Source: DATMER01 sp963741305 (GTDB lineage: Bacteria; Acidobacteriota; Thermoanaerobaculia; Multivoradales; UBA5704). From it: a DNA stretch of 64,000 bases. Made by a program: the position numbers and the translations under genes. The notes below the pieces were generated by a model. That model saw only the letters and a program-made list of their open reading frames with translations, had not been told where the DNA came from and did not search any database. Shown one piece after another: positions 26,106 through 34,520 of this stretch (the first letter of the stretch is position 1; every line of letters starts with the position of its first letter). The stretch spans positions 2,170,001 through 2,234,000 of the forward strand of contig CAVUHL010000003.1 in the NCBI GenBank assembly GCA_963741305.1, read 5' to 3'.

Positions 26106-28515
26106 CCTCCTCGCCGACATCGCCCTTCCCGTTCCCCTCCCTGAGCCTCTGGTCTACGAAGTGCCGCCGAACCTTGCCCCCCTGGCCCGGCCGGGGGTTC
26201 GCGCCCGGGTACGGCTGGGCAAGCGGCGGCTGACCGGCATCATCGTCAAAATCCACGAGACCCCCCCTGAAGGAGTAACCCTCCGGCCGATCGAGGAGAT
26301 CATCGATGTCGAGCCGGTGCTCCCTCCTGACCTGATGGCGCTGGCCGGGTTCACGGCTGACTACTACCTCGCTCCGCTCGGCGAGGTCTTCCGCTCCATG
26401 CTCCCGTCTGACCTCCCCCCGTGGGGAGACCGCCGCGTGTGGCTCACGGATGCGGGCGCGATGGCCCCTCCCCGGGGTGATGCCGAGGCCGCGGTGATCG
26501 AAGCCCTGCGGGAGGGCGGGCGGATGTCCGTTGCCGAGCTTCAGGGGAAGGTCGGGCTGGCGAACCTCAGCGAGGTCCTCGCGTCGCTCGGGGAGCGGGG
26601 GAGGATCTCGGGGGAAGAGAAGAACCCGCGGTCGGCGCGCTACATCTCGGCCGTGGAGCTGGCTCCGGGCGGGCTCGCCACCCATCTCGCCGCAGCCGGC
26701 CGCTCGGCCCCGGGCAGGTCCGTGGTGGAGTACATGGCCGCGATCCAAAGGCCGGCCACGACGGCCGAAGTCTCCGCGGCGGTGGGCTGCACTCCGGCGG
26801 TGGTGAAGCGCCTGGTCTCCCTCGGCATCCTGCGACAGTTCACCCAGGTGGAGCGGCTCTCCCTGGACCGCCACCGCCTCGCGCCCAAGGAATCCGCGGA
26901 AATCCATCTGCGTCCCGATCAGGATGTCGCGTTGCGCCGGCTGACCGAGGTGCTCGACCGCCGCGAGTTCGCGCCGCTGCTCCTCCAGGGGATGACCGGC
27001 TCGGGCAAGACCGAGGTCTACCTGCGGGCGGCCGAGGCGGCGCTGGCCCGCGGACGGGCCGCGGTCCTCCTGGTGCCGGAGATCGCGCTGGTGCCGGCAC
27101 TGGCCCGTGCGGTCGAGCAGCGGTTCGGCCCGGAGCTGGCGATCCTCCATTCGGGCCTGGGCACGGGGGAGCGGCAGCAGGAGTGGGAGCGGGTGCGCAA
27201 AGGCGAGGCGCGGGTGGTGCTCGGCCCCCGCTCGGCCCTGTTCGCGCCGGTCCCGGACCTCGGCCTGATCGTGATCGACGAGGAGCAGGACACCGCCTAC
27301 AAGCAGGAACTGACGCCGCGCTACCACGCCCGCGACCTGGCGCTCGTCCGAGCCCGGGATGCCGGCGCCGTGGCCTTGCTCGTCTCGGCTACCCCTAGCC
27401 TCGAAAGCCTCTACAACGTGCAACGGGGGAAGCTGGAGCTTCTCGAGCTGACCGAGCGCGCCGGACAGGGCTCGCTGCCCGAGGGCATCCTGGTGGACCT
27501 GCGGCAGGAAGGGCTGTCGCGGCGGCCCGGCGAGGTCCACTTTTCCGAAAGGCTGCGCTACGAGATCGCGGAAGCCCTCACGGCCGGCGACCAGGTGATC
27601 CTGCTGCGCAACCGCCGAGGCTATGCGCCGGTCCTCCTCTGCCGGGCCTGCGGCGAGGACTTCCGCTGCGACGATTGCGGCCTGCCGCGCACCTATCACC
27701 GCCGGATGCGCCGCCTCCTCTGCCACTACTGCGGCTCGGCCGTCGCCGCGCCCGAGCGTTGCCCTCAGTGCAAGGAAGAGGCGCTGGAGCCGATCGGAGC
27801 CGGCACCGAAAGGGTGGAGGAGACCTTCAAGGAGCTGTTCCCCGAGGCCAGGGTGGACGTCCTCGACCGCGATACGGCCCGCCGACAGGGAGGGCTCGCC
27901 GCGCTCCTGGAGAGGTTCGAACGGGGAGAGGTCCAGGTGCTCATCGGCACCCAGATGGTCTCCAAGGGCCATCACTTCCCGGGCGTGGCATTGACCGCCG
28001 TCCTCGCCGCGGACGCCTATCTCGGCTTCCCGGACTTCCGCGCCGTGGAGCGCACCTACCATCTCCTGACCCAGCTCGCCGGACGGGCAGGGAGGGGAGA
28101 GAAGGCGGGGAGGGTGGTCATCCAGACCTACCATCCAGAGCACTACGCCATCCAGGCCGCGCTGAACCAGGATGATGCCGGGTTCATCCGCGAAGAGATG
28201 CGCTTCCGCCGGGTCTTCCACTATCCGCCCTACACCCGGATGGTCCAGCTCCTGGTGAGGGACAAGGACCGCGACAAGGCCTGGAAGGTGATCTCCGAGC
28301 TGGCCGCGGACCTCGCCGCGCATCCGCTCTCCCGCGGAGTGCGGATCTCGGGCCCGGCCCCCGCGCCCCTGGAGCGCCTGAAAGGGCAGTGGCGCTTCCA
28401 GCTCCTGGCCCGCTCGGCGGTCTTCCACGACCTCCGCCGGATGCTGCGCGAGGTGCTGCCGACGAACCCGGCCTATGACCTGGTGGTGGATGTGGACCCG
28501 CAGCAGCTGCTGTAA
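26098..28515 (+). CDS. priA: Primosomal protein N' (replication restart helicase PriA)
   Basis: PriA reloads the replisome at stalled forks. The 805-residue protein (E. coli: 732) has the 3'-DNA-binding domain (about 1-110), a winged-helix region, helicase lobe 1 with Walker A GSGKT (about 301-305) and helicase lobe 2. Between the lobes lies a zinc-binding module with CRACGEDFRCDDCG and CHYCG...CPQC (about 516-562). The Walker B box reads DEEQ, where DEEH is usual. The GTG at 26098 lies within the last bases of a family A repeat, and the repeat's own GGGAGAGGGG acts as ribosome-binding site. The upstream open frame (to 25906) is repeat-derived. Confidence 0.93.
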   Translation: MRALLADIALPVPLPEPLVYEVPPNLAPLARPGVRARVRLGKRRLTGIIVKIHETPPEGVTLRPIEEIIDVEPVLPPDLMALAGFTADYYLAPLGEVFRSMLPSDLPPWGDRRVWLTDAGAMAPPRGDAEAAVIEALREGGRMSVAELQGKVGLANLSEVLASLGERGRISGEEKNPRSARYISAVELAPGGLATHLAAAGRSAPGRSVVEYMAAIQRPATTAEVSAAVGCTPAVVKRLVSLGILRQFTQVERLSLDRHRLAPKESAEIHLRPDQDVALRRLTEVLDRREFAPLLLQGMTGSGKTEVYLRAAEAALARGRAAVLLVPEIALVPALARAVEQRFGPELAILHSGLGTGERQQEWERVRKGEARVVLGPRSALFAPVPDLGLIVIDEEQDTAYKQELTPRYHARDLALVRARDAGAVALLVSATPSLESLYNVQRGKLELLELTERAGQGSLPEGILVDLRQEGLSRRPGEVHFSERLRYEIAEALTAGDQVILLRNRRGYAPVLLCRACGEDFRCDDCGLPRTYHRRMRRLLCHYCGSAVAAPERCPQCKEEALEPIGAGTERVEETFKELFPEARVDVLDRDTARRQGGLAALLERFERGEVQVLIGTQMVSKGHHFPGVALTAVLAADAYLGFPDFRAVERTYHLLTQLAGRAGRGEKAGRVVIQTYHPEHYAIQAALNQDDAGFIREEMRFRRVFHYPPYTRMVQLLVRDKDRDKAWKVISELAADLAAHPLSRGVRISGPAPAPLERLKGQWRFQLLARSAVFHDLRRMLREVLPTNPAYDLVVDVDPQQLL

Positions 28516-28518
28516 CCC

Positions 28519-29457
28519 CTACCCTCCCAAAACATCCCGAAACATCGCGTCATAGCGACCTGCCTGAAGACGCCAGTCCCAGGCCTCTACTACGGCCGCG
28601 CGGTTGGCGCGCCCGAGGCGTTCCCGCAACTCAGGGTCGTCCCGCAGCCAGCGGAGCTTCTCGGCGATGTCGGCCGCGTCCCGTTCGACGAAGAAGCCGT
28701 TCTCGCCGTCGCGGATCAGCTCGGGCATGTTGCCCACGCGCGTCGTGACCACCGGCAAGCCGCAAGCCGCCGCCTCCAGGGCGGGGTTGGGTGTCCCGTC
28801 AGTGCGGCTGGCACAGACGTAGACGTCGAGCGAGTGGTAGAAGTCGAGCATCTCCTCCCGGTTTCGCCACTTCTGCTCACGCGCGGCCAGGCGCAGCTCC
28901 GCGCCCTCGACCGCCGCGACGGCGGGAGCGATGAATTCGTGCACGCCCCGGTGACCCTCCCCGTGGTTGGTCAGGCTCCCCGCCCAGCCGACCCGCAAGG
29001 AGCGCATGGGCGCCGGCTGACTCGGCGGCGCGGGCCGGAAGAAGTCGGTGTCAACCCCATTGGGCGTGTAGTAGACCGGCTGGCTGAGCAGTGGCCCGAA
29101 CTCCTCGAGCAGCAGCCGGTTGTTGACGAACACGGCACGCGCGAGCTCCTCGATCGTAGCGAGCCCCGGCGCCCGCCAGGCACCATCGAGCTCGTAGTGG
29201 CTGCAGATGCCCATGACCAGACGGCCGCGGAGCTTCCGCAGCTCCTCTCTCAGGTGGCTCAGTGCCTCGACCTGGAGCCAGAAGTAGAGGAGCACGCAGT
29301 CGGCGCGCTCGAGGTCAGCGGCGGTGACCTCGGCCTGAAAGCGCTTCACGACCTCGTAAGTGCCGCCGAGTGCCCTCGCCAGCCCGTCGGTCTTGCGGTC
29401 ATGCGCCCAATCCGGGCGATTGACGATACACAGTACGATGGGGCGCCCGGAGCTCAA
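28519..29457 (-). CDS. Glycosyltransferase, GT4 type
   Basis: This 312-residue GT-B glycosyltransferase uses a nucleotide-sugar donor for surface glycan synthesis. The C-terminal half has the GT4 pattern: VYVCASRTDGTPNPALEAAACGLPVV with the EX7E-type motif, then TRVGNMPELIRDGENGFFVE. The N-terminal domain is short compared with the usual 350-400 residues. The TTG start overlaps the stop of the upstream GT2 gene (TTGA). The end is 3 bases from the convergent priA end. Acceptor and donor are unknown. Confidence 0.85.
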   Translation of the reverse strand: MSSGRPIVLCIVNRPDWAHDRKTDGLARALGGTYEVVKRFQAEVTAADLERADCVLLYFWLQVEALSHLREELRKLRGRLVMGICSHYELDGAWRAPGLATIEELARAVFVNNRLLLEEFGPLLSQPVYYTPNGVDTDFFRPAPPSQPAPMRSLRVGWAGSLTNHGEGHRGVHEFIAPAVAAVEGAELRLAAREQKWRNREEMLDFYHSLDVYVCASRTDGTPNPALEAAACGLPVVTTRVGNMPELIRDGENGFFVERDAADIAEKLRWLRDDPELRERLGRANRAAVVEAWDWRLQAGRYDAMFRDVLGG

Positions 29458-30257
29458 GGAGGATCCCCCCAGAGCAGCCAGTGGGTCGTGCGCGGCGACG
29501 AGGGGTCGAGGTCGTCATCCGTCAAAGCAGTCCTCAGCGCGTTCTGCGGCGGCAGCCGTACGGCATCGGCGGTGAGCGTGGCGCGCCAGCCGTGCCAGCC
29601 GTCGTCGACCTCTTTGGGATCGTAGACCTTGTGCACGTACTTGCTGATCGCGTGCTCACGGCTGAGGAAGAGATAGTGCAGCAGCCGGAACCGTTGGGGC
29701 GCGATGCGCCTCCCGGAGAAGCCGACCAGGTGTCCTCCCGAGTTGGCGAGGTCGACGGGCTCAGCCTGCCGCTTCCAGGCGATCACGCGATGTTGGGGGC
29801 TGGGTGCGAACGGGTAGTACCAGCGCATGGTGCGGCGGTAGTCCCGATGATCGTGATCGGGCGCTTCGCGCGTCGGCACGAAGGCGAACTCCGAAAAGTC
29901 GACCGCGTTGTAGCCGGCCGCATCGGCCTCGGCAAAGGCTTCGGCGAGCGTCTGCCCGGAGCGCGGCGGCAACGGGACCTCGTCAGGGTCGAGGTGCAGG
30001 AACCAGTCCGCCGATTGCTCGGAGGCGATCTCCTCTTTGCGTTGCAGGATCCGGCGCCAGCGGTAGACGCCGTCGCGGGGGAGCCGCTCGATGCCGCGCA
30101 ATCCGGCCCCGAGGTAGCGCTTTGCGATCTCGACGGTGCGGTCGGTCGATTCGTTGTCACAGAGGTACGCCTCGACGCCTTGGGAGGACAGGTGCTCCAG
30201 GCAGCCGCCGATGAACCTCTCCTCGTTGTAAGCGGCAATGATGGCCAGGGCTCGCAT
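29454..30257 (-). CDS. Glycosyltransferase family 2 protein
   Basis: The 267-residue GT-A enzyme has an N-terminal ALAIIAAYNEERFIGGCLEHL, nucleotide-binding LCDNESTDRT and a metal-binding LDPDE motif (about residue 95). The sequence resembles the 'glycosyl transferase family 2/92-like' proteins that carry DPDE. The ATG at 30257 is 7 bases after a TATCCT -10 element with no Shine-Dalgarno, so the transcript may be leaderless. It is coupled to the GT4 gene and divergent from the membrane protein at 30319. Confidence 0.85.
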   Translation of the reverse strand: MRALAIIAAYNEERFIGGCLEHLSSQGVEAYLCDNESTDRTVEIAKRYLGAGLRGIERLPRDGVYRWRRILQRKEEIASEQSADWFLHLDPDEVPLPPRSGQTLAEAFAEADAAGYNAVDFSEFAFVPTREAPDHDHRDYRRTMRWYYPFAPSPQHRVIAWKRQAEPVDLANSGGHLVGFSGRRIAPQRFRLLHYLFLSREHAISKYVHKVYDPKEVDDGWHGWRATLTADAVRLPPQNALRTALTDDDLDPSSPRTTHWLLWGDPP

Positions 30258-30318
30258 GCCGCATAGGATAATCGAGCCGGTACACCCAACACCGAGCCGA
30301 TCCCTTTCAGGAGGATGG

Positions 30319-31875
30319 ATGAGCGAGGAATCGGCCGCCGAGCGCCTGCGCTTCGCAGGGCTCCTCACCGCGGCCTTCGTAGTCCTGACCGTGCCGCGCC
30401 TGCTCCTGCACGAGCTATGGCGCGACGAGGCCTGGATCTGGCTGGTGGTTTCCGAGAGCCGCGGGTTTTCCGAGCTGTTCGCGCCGCTGTCCCGCAGCGG
30501 CCAGGGCTATCTCTTCCCCGTGCTCTGCGATCTGGCGGAACGGGTGTGGGCATCGCCGCGGGCCATGCAGCTCGTCCACCTTCTCCTGGCCAGTGGCGCG
30601 GCCTTCGCGTTCGCCCGCTGGGCGCCGCTCGGCCGCCGCGAACGCGCGCTCTTCGTGCTTGGCTACTTCCCGTTCTACGAATACGCGGTGATCAGCCGCC
30701 ACTACGCCGGCGGAGCCCTCCTCGCCTGGCTGGCCTGCGCCGCGGCCCTCAGCCGCCGGCCGGCCCTCGCGCTCGGGGCGCTGCTTGCCCTGCTCTGCCA
30801 GACCACCGTCTACGGCTACATCCTGGCCATCGCCATCGCCGCCGGATGGCTGCTCGACCGCCGGCTGCGCCGCGCCGAGCTGCCGCCGATCCCCAGGTCC
30901 GAGGCCGCGGGCGGTATCGGGCTGGCGCTGGCCGGCGCCATCGCGGGGCTCGTCCAGCTCATGCCCAGCTCCGGCACCAGCTTCGCGCCGAGCTGGCGCT
31001 TCGGTTGGGATCCGGCGCATGCCGGCAAGGTTCTGATGATGCCCTGGCGCGGCCTCATGCCTCTTCCGTGGCCCGGGCTGCATTTCTGGAACACCAACCT
31101 GCTCGATCCCTGGCCGGCCCTGAAAATGGTGGGGGGATTGCTGGCGCTGGGGTTGGCCGTCCTCCTGCTCTGGCGCCGGAAAGTGGCCCTGACGACCTTC
31201 TGCCTCGGCGCCGCCGGCCTGCTCGCCTTCGGCTACGTGAAGATCGTCGGCGAGGTGCGCCACCAGGGCCACTTCTGGCTTCTCTTCGCCGTGGCGCTCT
31301 GGCTGGGCGGCGGTTTTCAGGAAGACCGCCGGTCCTGGCGCACCCGCGTTTTCCTGGTCCTCCTGATCGTCCACTGCGGTGCTGGCGTCTACGCCAGCGT
31401 GATGGATCTGCGTCATCCGTTCTCGAATGGCGCCGCGACCGCGGAGTTGATCCGCAGCGAAGGATTGGATCGGTACCCGTTGCTCGGTCATCGCGAGCCC
31501 CCGGTATCCCCGGTGGCGCTCGCCCTCGGAAAACCGCTCTACTCTCCGGCGCGGCGCGTCTTCACAACCCGTCCGGATTGGGGGCCGGAGCAGCGGGAGC
31601 TCAGCCCGCAAGAGGTGCGTTGCGCCGCCCGGGAGCTGGCCCGGCGGGAGGGGGAGGACGTCGTCCTCGTCATAAACTGGGAGCTTCCGCCGTGGGAGGA
31701 AGTGGATGCAGCCGGCTCCAGGCTCGGCGCGATCGTGGCATCGGAGGACTACCGCCTCTATCGGCTACGGCATGAGCGCTTGGAGGGAACTGAGCAGACG
31801 GCGGGTTGTGGGTCCCTCACCCCCAGCCCCTCTCCCACCGCACGCCCGGACCCCCGGGAGAGGGGAGCGCGCTAG
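30319..31875 (+). CDS. GT-C-like polytopic membrane glycosyltransferase
   Basis: The 518-residue protein has about 10-11 TM helices. The first periplasmic loop contains LLHELWRDEAWIWL, matching the Asp-Glu loop of GT39/ArnT/PMT-type lipid-linked sugar transferases (RDEAxxW). With the two adjacent minus-strand glycosyltransferases it probably acts in a surface glycan pathway; the substrate is unknown. CAGGAGGA precedes the ATG. The last 20 or so residues (SLTPSPSPTARPDPRERG) come from a family A repeat that the frame runs into, so the native C-terminus is probably near residue 497. Confidence 0.75.
   Translation: MSEESAAERLRFAGLLTAAFVVLTVPRLLLHELWRDEAWIWLVVSESRGFSELFAPLSRSGQGYLFPVLCDLAERVWASPRAMQLVHLLLASGAAFAFARWAPLGRRERALFVLGYFPFYEYAVISRHYAGGALLAWLACAAALSRRPALALGALLALLCQTTVYGYILAIAIAAGWLLDRRLRRAELPPIPRSEAAGGIGLALAGAIAGLVQLMPSSGTSFAPSWRFGWDPAHAGKVLMMPWRGLMPLPWPGLHFWNTNLLDPWPALKMVGGLLALGLAVLLLWRRKVALTTFCLGAAGLLAFGYVKIVGEVRHQGHFWLLFAVALWLGGGFQEDRRSWRTRVFLVLLIVHCGAGVYASVMDLRHPFSNGAATAELIRSEGLDRYPLLGHREPPVSPVALALGKPLYSPARRVFTTRPDWGPEQRELSPQEVRCAARELARREGEDVVLVINWELPPWEEVDAAGSRLGAIVASEDYRLYRLRHERLEGTEQTAGCGSLTPSPSPTARPDPRERGAR
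31813..31868 (+). repeat. Family A palindromic repeat
   Basis: CCCTCACCCCCAGCCCCTCTCC with a matching GGGAGAGGGG arm. It overlaps the 3' end of the preceding gene and contributes its stop region. Confidence 0.75.
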
Positions 31876-31974
31876 ATCCAGCCTCATCTCCATCCCTGGC
31901 TTTGAATCCGGCTCCCTCTCCCGCGGCGGGGGAGGGCTGGGGAGGCATTGCTCATCTCCAAGCCAGAGCCGCCC

Positions 31975-32244
31975 GGCAAGAAGCGGGAGCCGCTCGAAGA
32001 GAAGCGGAGGCTGCTTGCGTTGAAATGACAGCGGCTGCTCAAGAAACCATGGCCGCTTACGTTGAAGGGACAGCGGCTACTTAAGAAGCCATGGCTGCTT
32101 GAGTTGAAGGGATAGCGGCTGCTTAAGAAGCCATGGCCCCTTGTTCTCGAGCTGAAGCTGCTTGGTGAGAAGCGAGAGCTGCTTGGACAGAAGGGGGAGC
32201 CGCTTGGGCTGGAGCGGAAGTCGCTTGCGGTTGAGGCGGGAAGC
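31975..32244. repeat. 21-bp-period tandem array D2
   Basis: About 12-13 degenerate units with a 21-base period of the type (A)GCGGCTGCTTNAGNAGNCATG, drifting to GAGCTGCTTGGACAGAAGGGG. The minus strand stays open as heptapeptides of the type KQLPLLS / KRLPLQP. The sequence is unrelated to array D1, but the period is the same. No Shine-Dalgarno-led gene is visible. Most of the 789-base gap between 31876 and 32664 consists of this array, repeat B1 and a short dispersed repeat. Confidence 0.75.
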
Positions 32245-32245
32245 C

Positions 32246-32490
32246 CGGAGTTGAATCCGAAGCCCCCGGAGGGGGCGGCAGCGTGTAGCCCGGGGCGTGA
32301 GCCCCGGGAACGGGGCCAAACACACCCTCAAGCCCCGGAGGGGCGGCAGATCTTCCCCCACCCGCCGCGGGGCTGACGCCCCTGGCCCCGCTGCCGCCCC
32401 TGCCGGGGCTCGGATTGTTTTGGGCTGCTTCCCGGGGCTCACGCCCCGGGCTACACGCTGCCGCCCCCTCTGGGGGCTGGGGGAGACGGT
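32246..32490. repeat. Family B GC-rich intergenic repeat, copy 1
   Basis: This repeat of about 245 bases opens with GGAGTTGAATCCGAAGCCCC and contains several CCCCGGAGGGG and AGCCCGGGGCGTGAGCCCCGGG palindromes. It begins like the copy at 34201-34450. It can fold into extensive hairpins. Confidence 0.75.
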
Positions 32491-32496
32491 ACCGGA

Positions 32497-32547
32497 GTAA
32501 GGTCAAACCGGATCAAGACGCCGTCGATCGCGCCCGGCGTCTCCACC
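32497..32547. repeat. Dispersed repeat E, copy 1
   Basis: About 50 bases starting TAAGGTCAAACCGGATCAAG, nearly identical to 36791-36841, where the first TAA is the stop codon of the Uma2 gene. This copy may be the remnant of a lost Uma2-type gene's 3' flank. Confidence 0.65.
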
Positions 32548-32664
32548 GGGAGCGCCGGCGTCTCGCTCGGGTAACTCCCCGAGTAGCTCAAACTGGAGGG
32601 GGAACGGCTCCCCCTCCCCGCGGTGGGGCAGGAGCGGCAGCCGTCCCGAGGGAGAGCCCCCGTC

Positions 32665-32937
32665 ATGACGCGTCATTCCCGATTCTGTATCCCCGTCCTT
32701 CTCCTGACATCCGTCCTCCTGGCCTCGCCGGCCTCCGCCGCCGTTCGTGGACCGGCCGCCGGCTGGCTCGAAGCGCCCGGCAACATTCTCTCCGGGCTCT
32801 GGCAGTCGGTCCTGAAGCTGGTCCCCGCGGTCGCCGCGAGCCGGGGCGGCATGGACCCGGACGGTCAACCGAAGCCAACGACAACGGGCGAGGAGGGGGA
32901 TTCCCGCCTCGGCATGGACCCGGACGGGCGGACCTAG
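32665..32937 (+). CDS. Small secreted peptide with DPDG repeats
   Basis: The 90-residue precursor has a signal peptide (RFCIPVLLLTSVLLASPASA), then an amphipathic segment NILSGLWQSVLKLVPA and two GMDPDG motifs, one near residue 63 and one at the C-terminus (DPDGRT). A GAGGGAGAG Shine-Dalgarno precedes the ATG and a strong terminator follows, so this is a real single-gene unit. I do not recognise a family. It shares overall design with the 71-residue peptide at 61794-62009. Confidence 0.65.
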   Translation: MTRHSRFCIPVLLLTSVLLASPASAAVRGPAAGWLEAPGNILSGLWQSVLKLVPAVAASRGGMDPDGQPKPTTTGEEGDSRLGMDPDGRT

Positions 32938-32961
32938 GCGTCCCTCTCTTGGGAGCTGGAT

Positions 32962-32990
32962 GACCGCCGGCATGGTCCGGCGGTCTTTTT
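32962..32990 (+). terminator. Rho-independent terminator
   Basis: GACCGCCGG / CCGGCGGTC stem with a 6-base loop followed by TTTTT, immediately after the small secreted peptide gene. Confidence 0.88.
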
Positions 32991-33068
32991 GTTTCCCTTC
33001 CGCCACAATCATCGGCAGTTAATGTAACATGGGCGTCGCGTACTCACGCAACCAATAGGAGGAGAGCG

Positions 33069-34199
33069 ATGACGGAGCGGCACATCTCGGAGGAGGAGCA
33101 GCGGGCTGCGGTTGAGAAGCTACGCGGCTGGGCGCAGTGGGCATCCTTGGAGCCTCTGTCGCCGGAGGCGCGGCTCTCCCGCGTGGAATCAGATCCGGGC
33201 TTCCACACCTTCGGGTTCTACGAGCGTCTCCTCGAAGCGAGCCGCTGGTACATGCGCACCGAGCCCCGGGAGGCGGTGGATGTCGTTCAATTGGCCATCG
33301 CCGTCCTCGAGCGGCTCGACTCGGCCGAGATCGGCGCCGAGAGGAGGGCCGACCTCCAGGCTGCCGCCTGGGCAACCCTGGGCAACGTCAAGCGGCTGGC
33401 TTCGGACTTCGAGGGCTCGCGCCGCGCCTTCAACGAAGCATGGCGAATCCTTGAAATGGGAACGGGAGACTCGCTACAAGCCGCGAATGTCCTCATCTTG
33501 GAGGCGGGTTATGTCCGAGACATCGGCGAGTTCGAGACGGCCGAAGCCGCAATTGAAGAGGCGCTGGAGATCTATCAGGCGGCTGGGGATGCTCACCTGC
33601 AGGGCCGAACGCTCCTCAAGATGGGGAACGCCATTGGTTATCTCTATCCCGAGCGTGGGCTCGCTCACATCCGGAAGGGGCTCCCCCTCATCGATCGGAC
33701 GGTGGAACCGCGTCTTGAGCTTTGTGCAGAGCACGACCTCGCATGGTTCACGAACGACAGTGGCCAGCCGAAGGAGGCGCTGGCCGTCCTCGACCGGGCG
33801 CGCCCCCTCTACCAACAGTTCCCGGACAAGTGGACGCAGCTCCGCCTTCACTGGCTGGAAGGGAGGATCGCGAGGAACCTCGGCGACCTCTCCGGTGCGG
33901 AAGACATCTTCCGGCAGCTCTGGGAGGAGCTTCGGGCCCGCGACCTCAACCATGAGCTCGTGCTCGTTTCGATCGACCTCGCCGAGGTGCTCGCCGCCAA
34001 GGGCGAACCGAACCGTGCCGCGGAGCTTATCGGGCAGTCCTATCCGATCCTGGTCTCCTGGGGCCTTCACCGGGATGCCCTTGCCGCATGGCTCGTCTTC
34101 CAGGACGCGCTCGACCAGGGGCAGATCGAGGGGATCTTCGAGCGGATCCGGGGGTATTACCGCCGCCATTGGGTGAAGCCCGTGGCGTTTGGAGGGTGA
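33069..34199 (+). CDS. TPR-repeat protein, paralogue of sigma-associated TPR proteins (no zinc finger)
   Basis: The 376-residue all-helical protein has several TPR-like pairs (AWATLGNVKRLASDFEGSRRAFNEAWRIL; LEGRIARNLGDLSGAEDIFRQLWEEL). Its order of blocks matches the two TPR proteins at 58290-61154, including the closing pattern of 'LDLAxxxAxxG...' and 'HRDAxAAxxxFQ'. Unlike the copy at 59760 it has no N-terminal His/Cys zinc motif, and no sigma gene is adjacent. AGGAGGAGAG precedes the ATG. A protein-binding regulatory role is inferred. Confidence 0.7.
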   Translation: MTERHISEEEQRAAVEKLRGWAQWASLEPLSPEARLSRVESDPGFHTFGFYERLLEASRWYMRTEPREAVDVVQLAIAVLERLDSAEIGAERRADLQAAAWATLGNVKRLASDFEGSRRAFNEAWRILEMGTGDSLQAANVLILEAGYVRDIGEFETAEAAIEEALEIYQAAGDAHLQGRTLLKMGNAIGYLYPERGLAHIRKGLPLIDRTVEPRLELCAEHDLAWFTNDSGQPKEALAVLDRARPLYQQFPDKWTQLRLHWLEGRIARNLGDLSGAEDIFRQLWEELRARDLNHELVLVSIDLAEVLAAKGEPNRAAELIGQSYPILVSWGLHRDALAAWLVFQDALDQGQIEGIFERIRGYYRRHWVKPVAFGG

Positions 34200-34200
34200 G

Positions 34201-34450
34201 GCGGAAGCCAGGAGTTAATCCGAAAGCCCCCGGAGGGGGGCGACGGCATGTAGCCCGCGGCGTCAGCCCGGGGTTGAGGGTAAACAAATATCCAACAAGC
34301 CCGAAGGGGCGACGGCAGCGGCGCAAGCCCCGTGGCGGGTTGGGGCTCCCGGGGCTCGCGCCTGGGGCCTCCGCCGTCGCCCCTGCGGGAGTTGGGAGGT
34401 TTTGGTGGTCTCCTGGGCTGAAGCCGGCCCCGGGCGACACCTCCCCCCAC
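34201..34450. repeat. Family B GC-rich intergenic repeat, copy 2
   Basis: This repeat opens with GGAGTTAATCCGAAAGCCCC like copy 1 and carries matching CGGAGGGGGGCGACGGC and GCCGTCGCCCCTGCGGG arms, giving a long imperfect hairpin. It fills the 321-base gap after the TPR gene, apart from the promoter of the next gene. Confidence 0.75.
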
Positions 34451-34463
34451 CCGCTACTCGCCC

Positions 34464-34491
34464 TTGCGTTACGCTTTTGTTACGCTATGAT
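34464..34491 (+). promoter_or_regulatory. Predicted promoter of the low-GC gene
   Basis: TTGCGT (34464-34469) and TATGAT (34486-34491) are 16 bases apart, about 30 bases before the ATG. The region also carries a direct repeat GTTACGCT. Confidence 0.5.
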
Positions 34492-34520
34492 GGATATGGC
34501 TGAAGGAGGTAAACAGGTTC

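Noticed and set aside
25135..28428. A 1097-codon minus-strand frame opposite priA
   Set aside because: It is an antisense shadow of a GC-rich gene with no recognisable domain; PriA on the plus strand accounts for the region.
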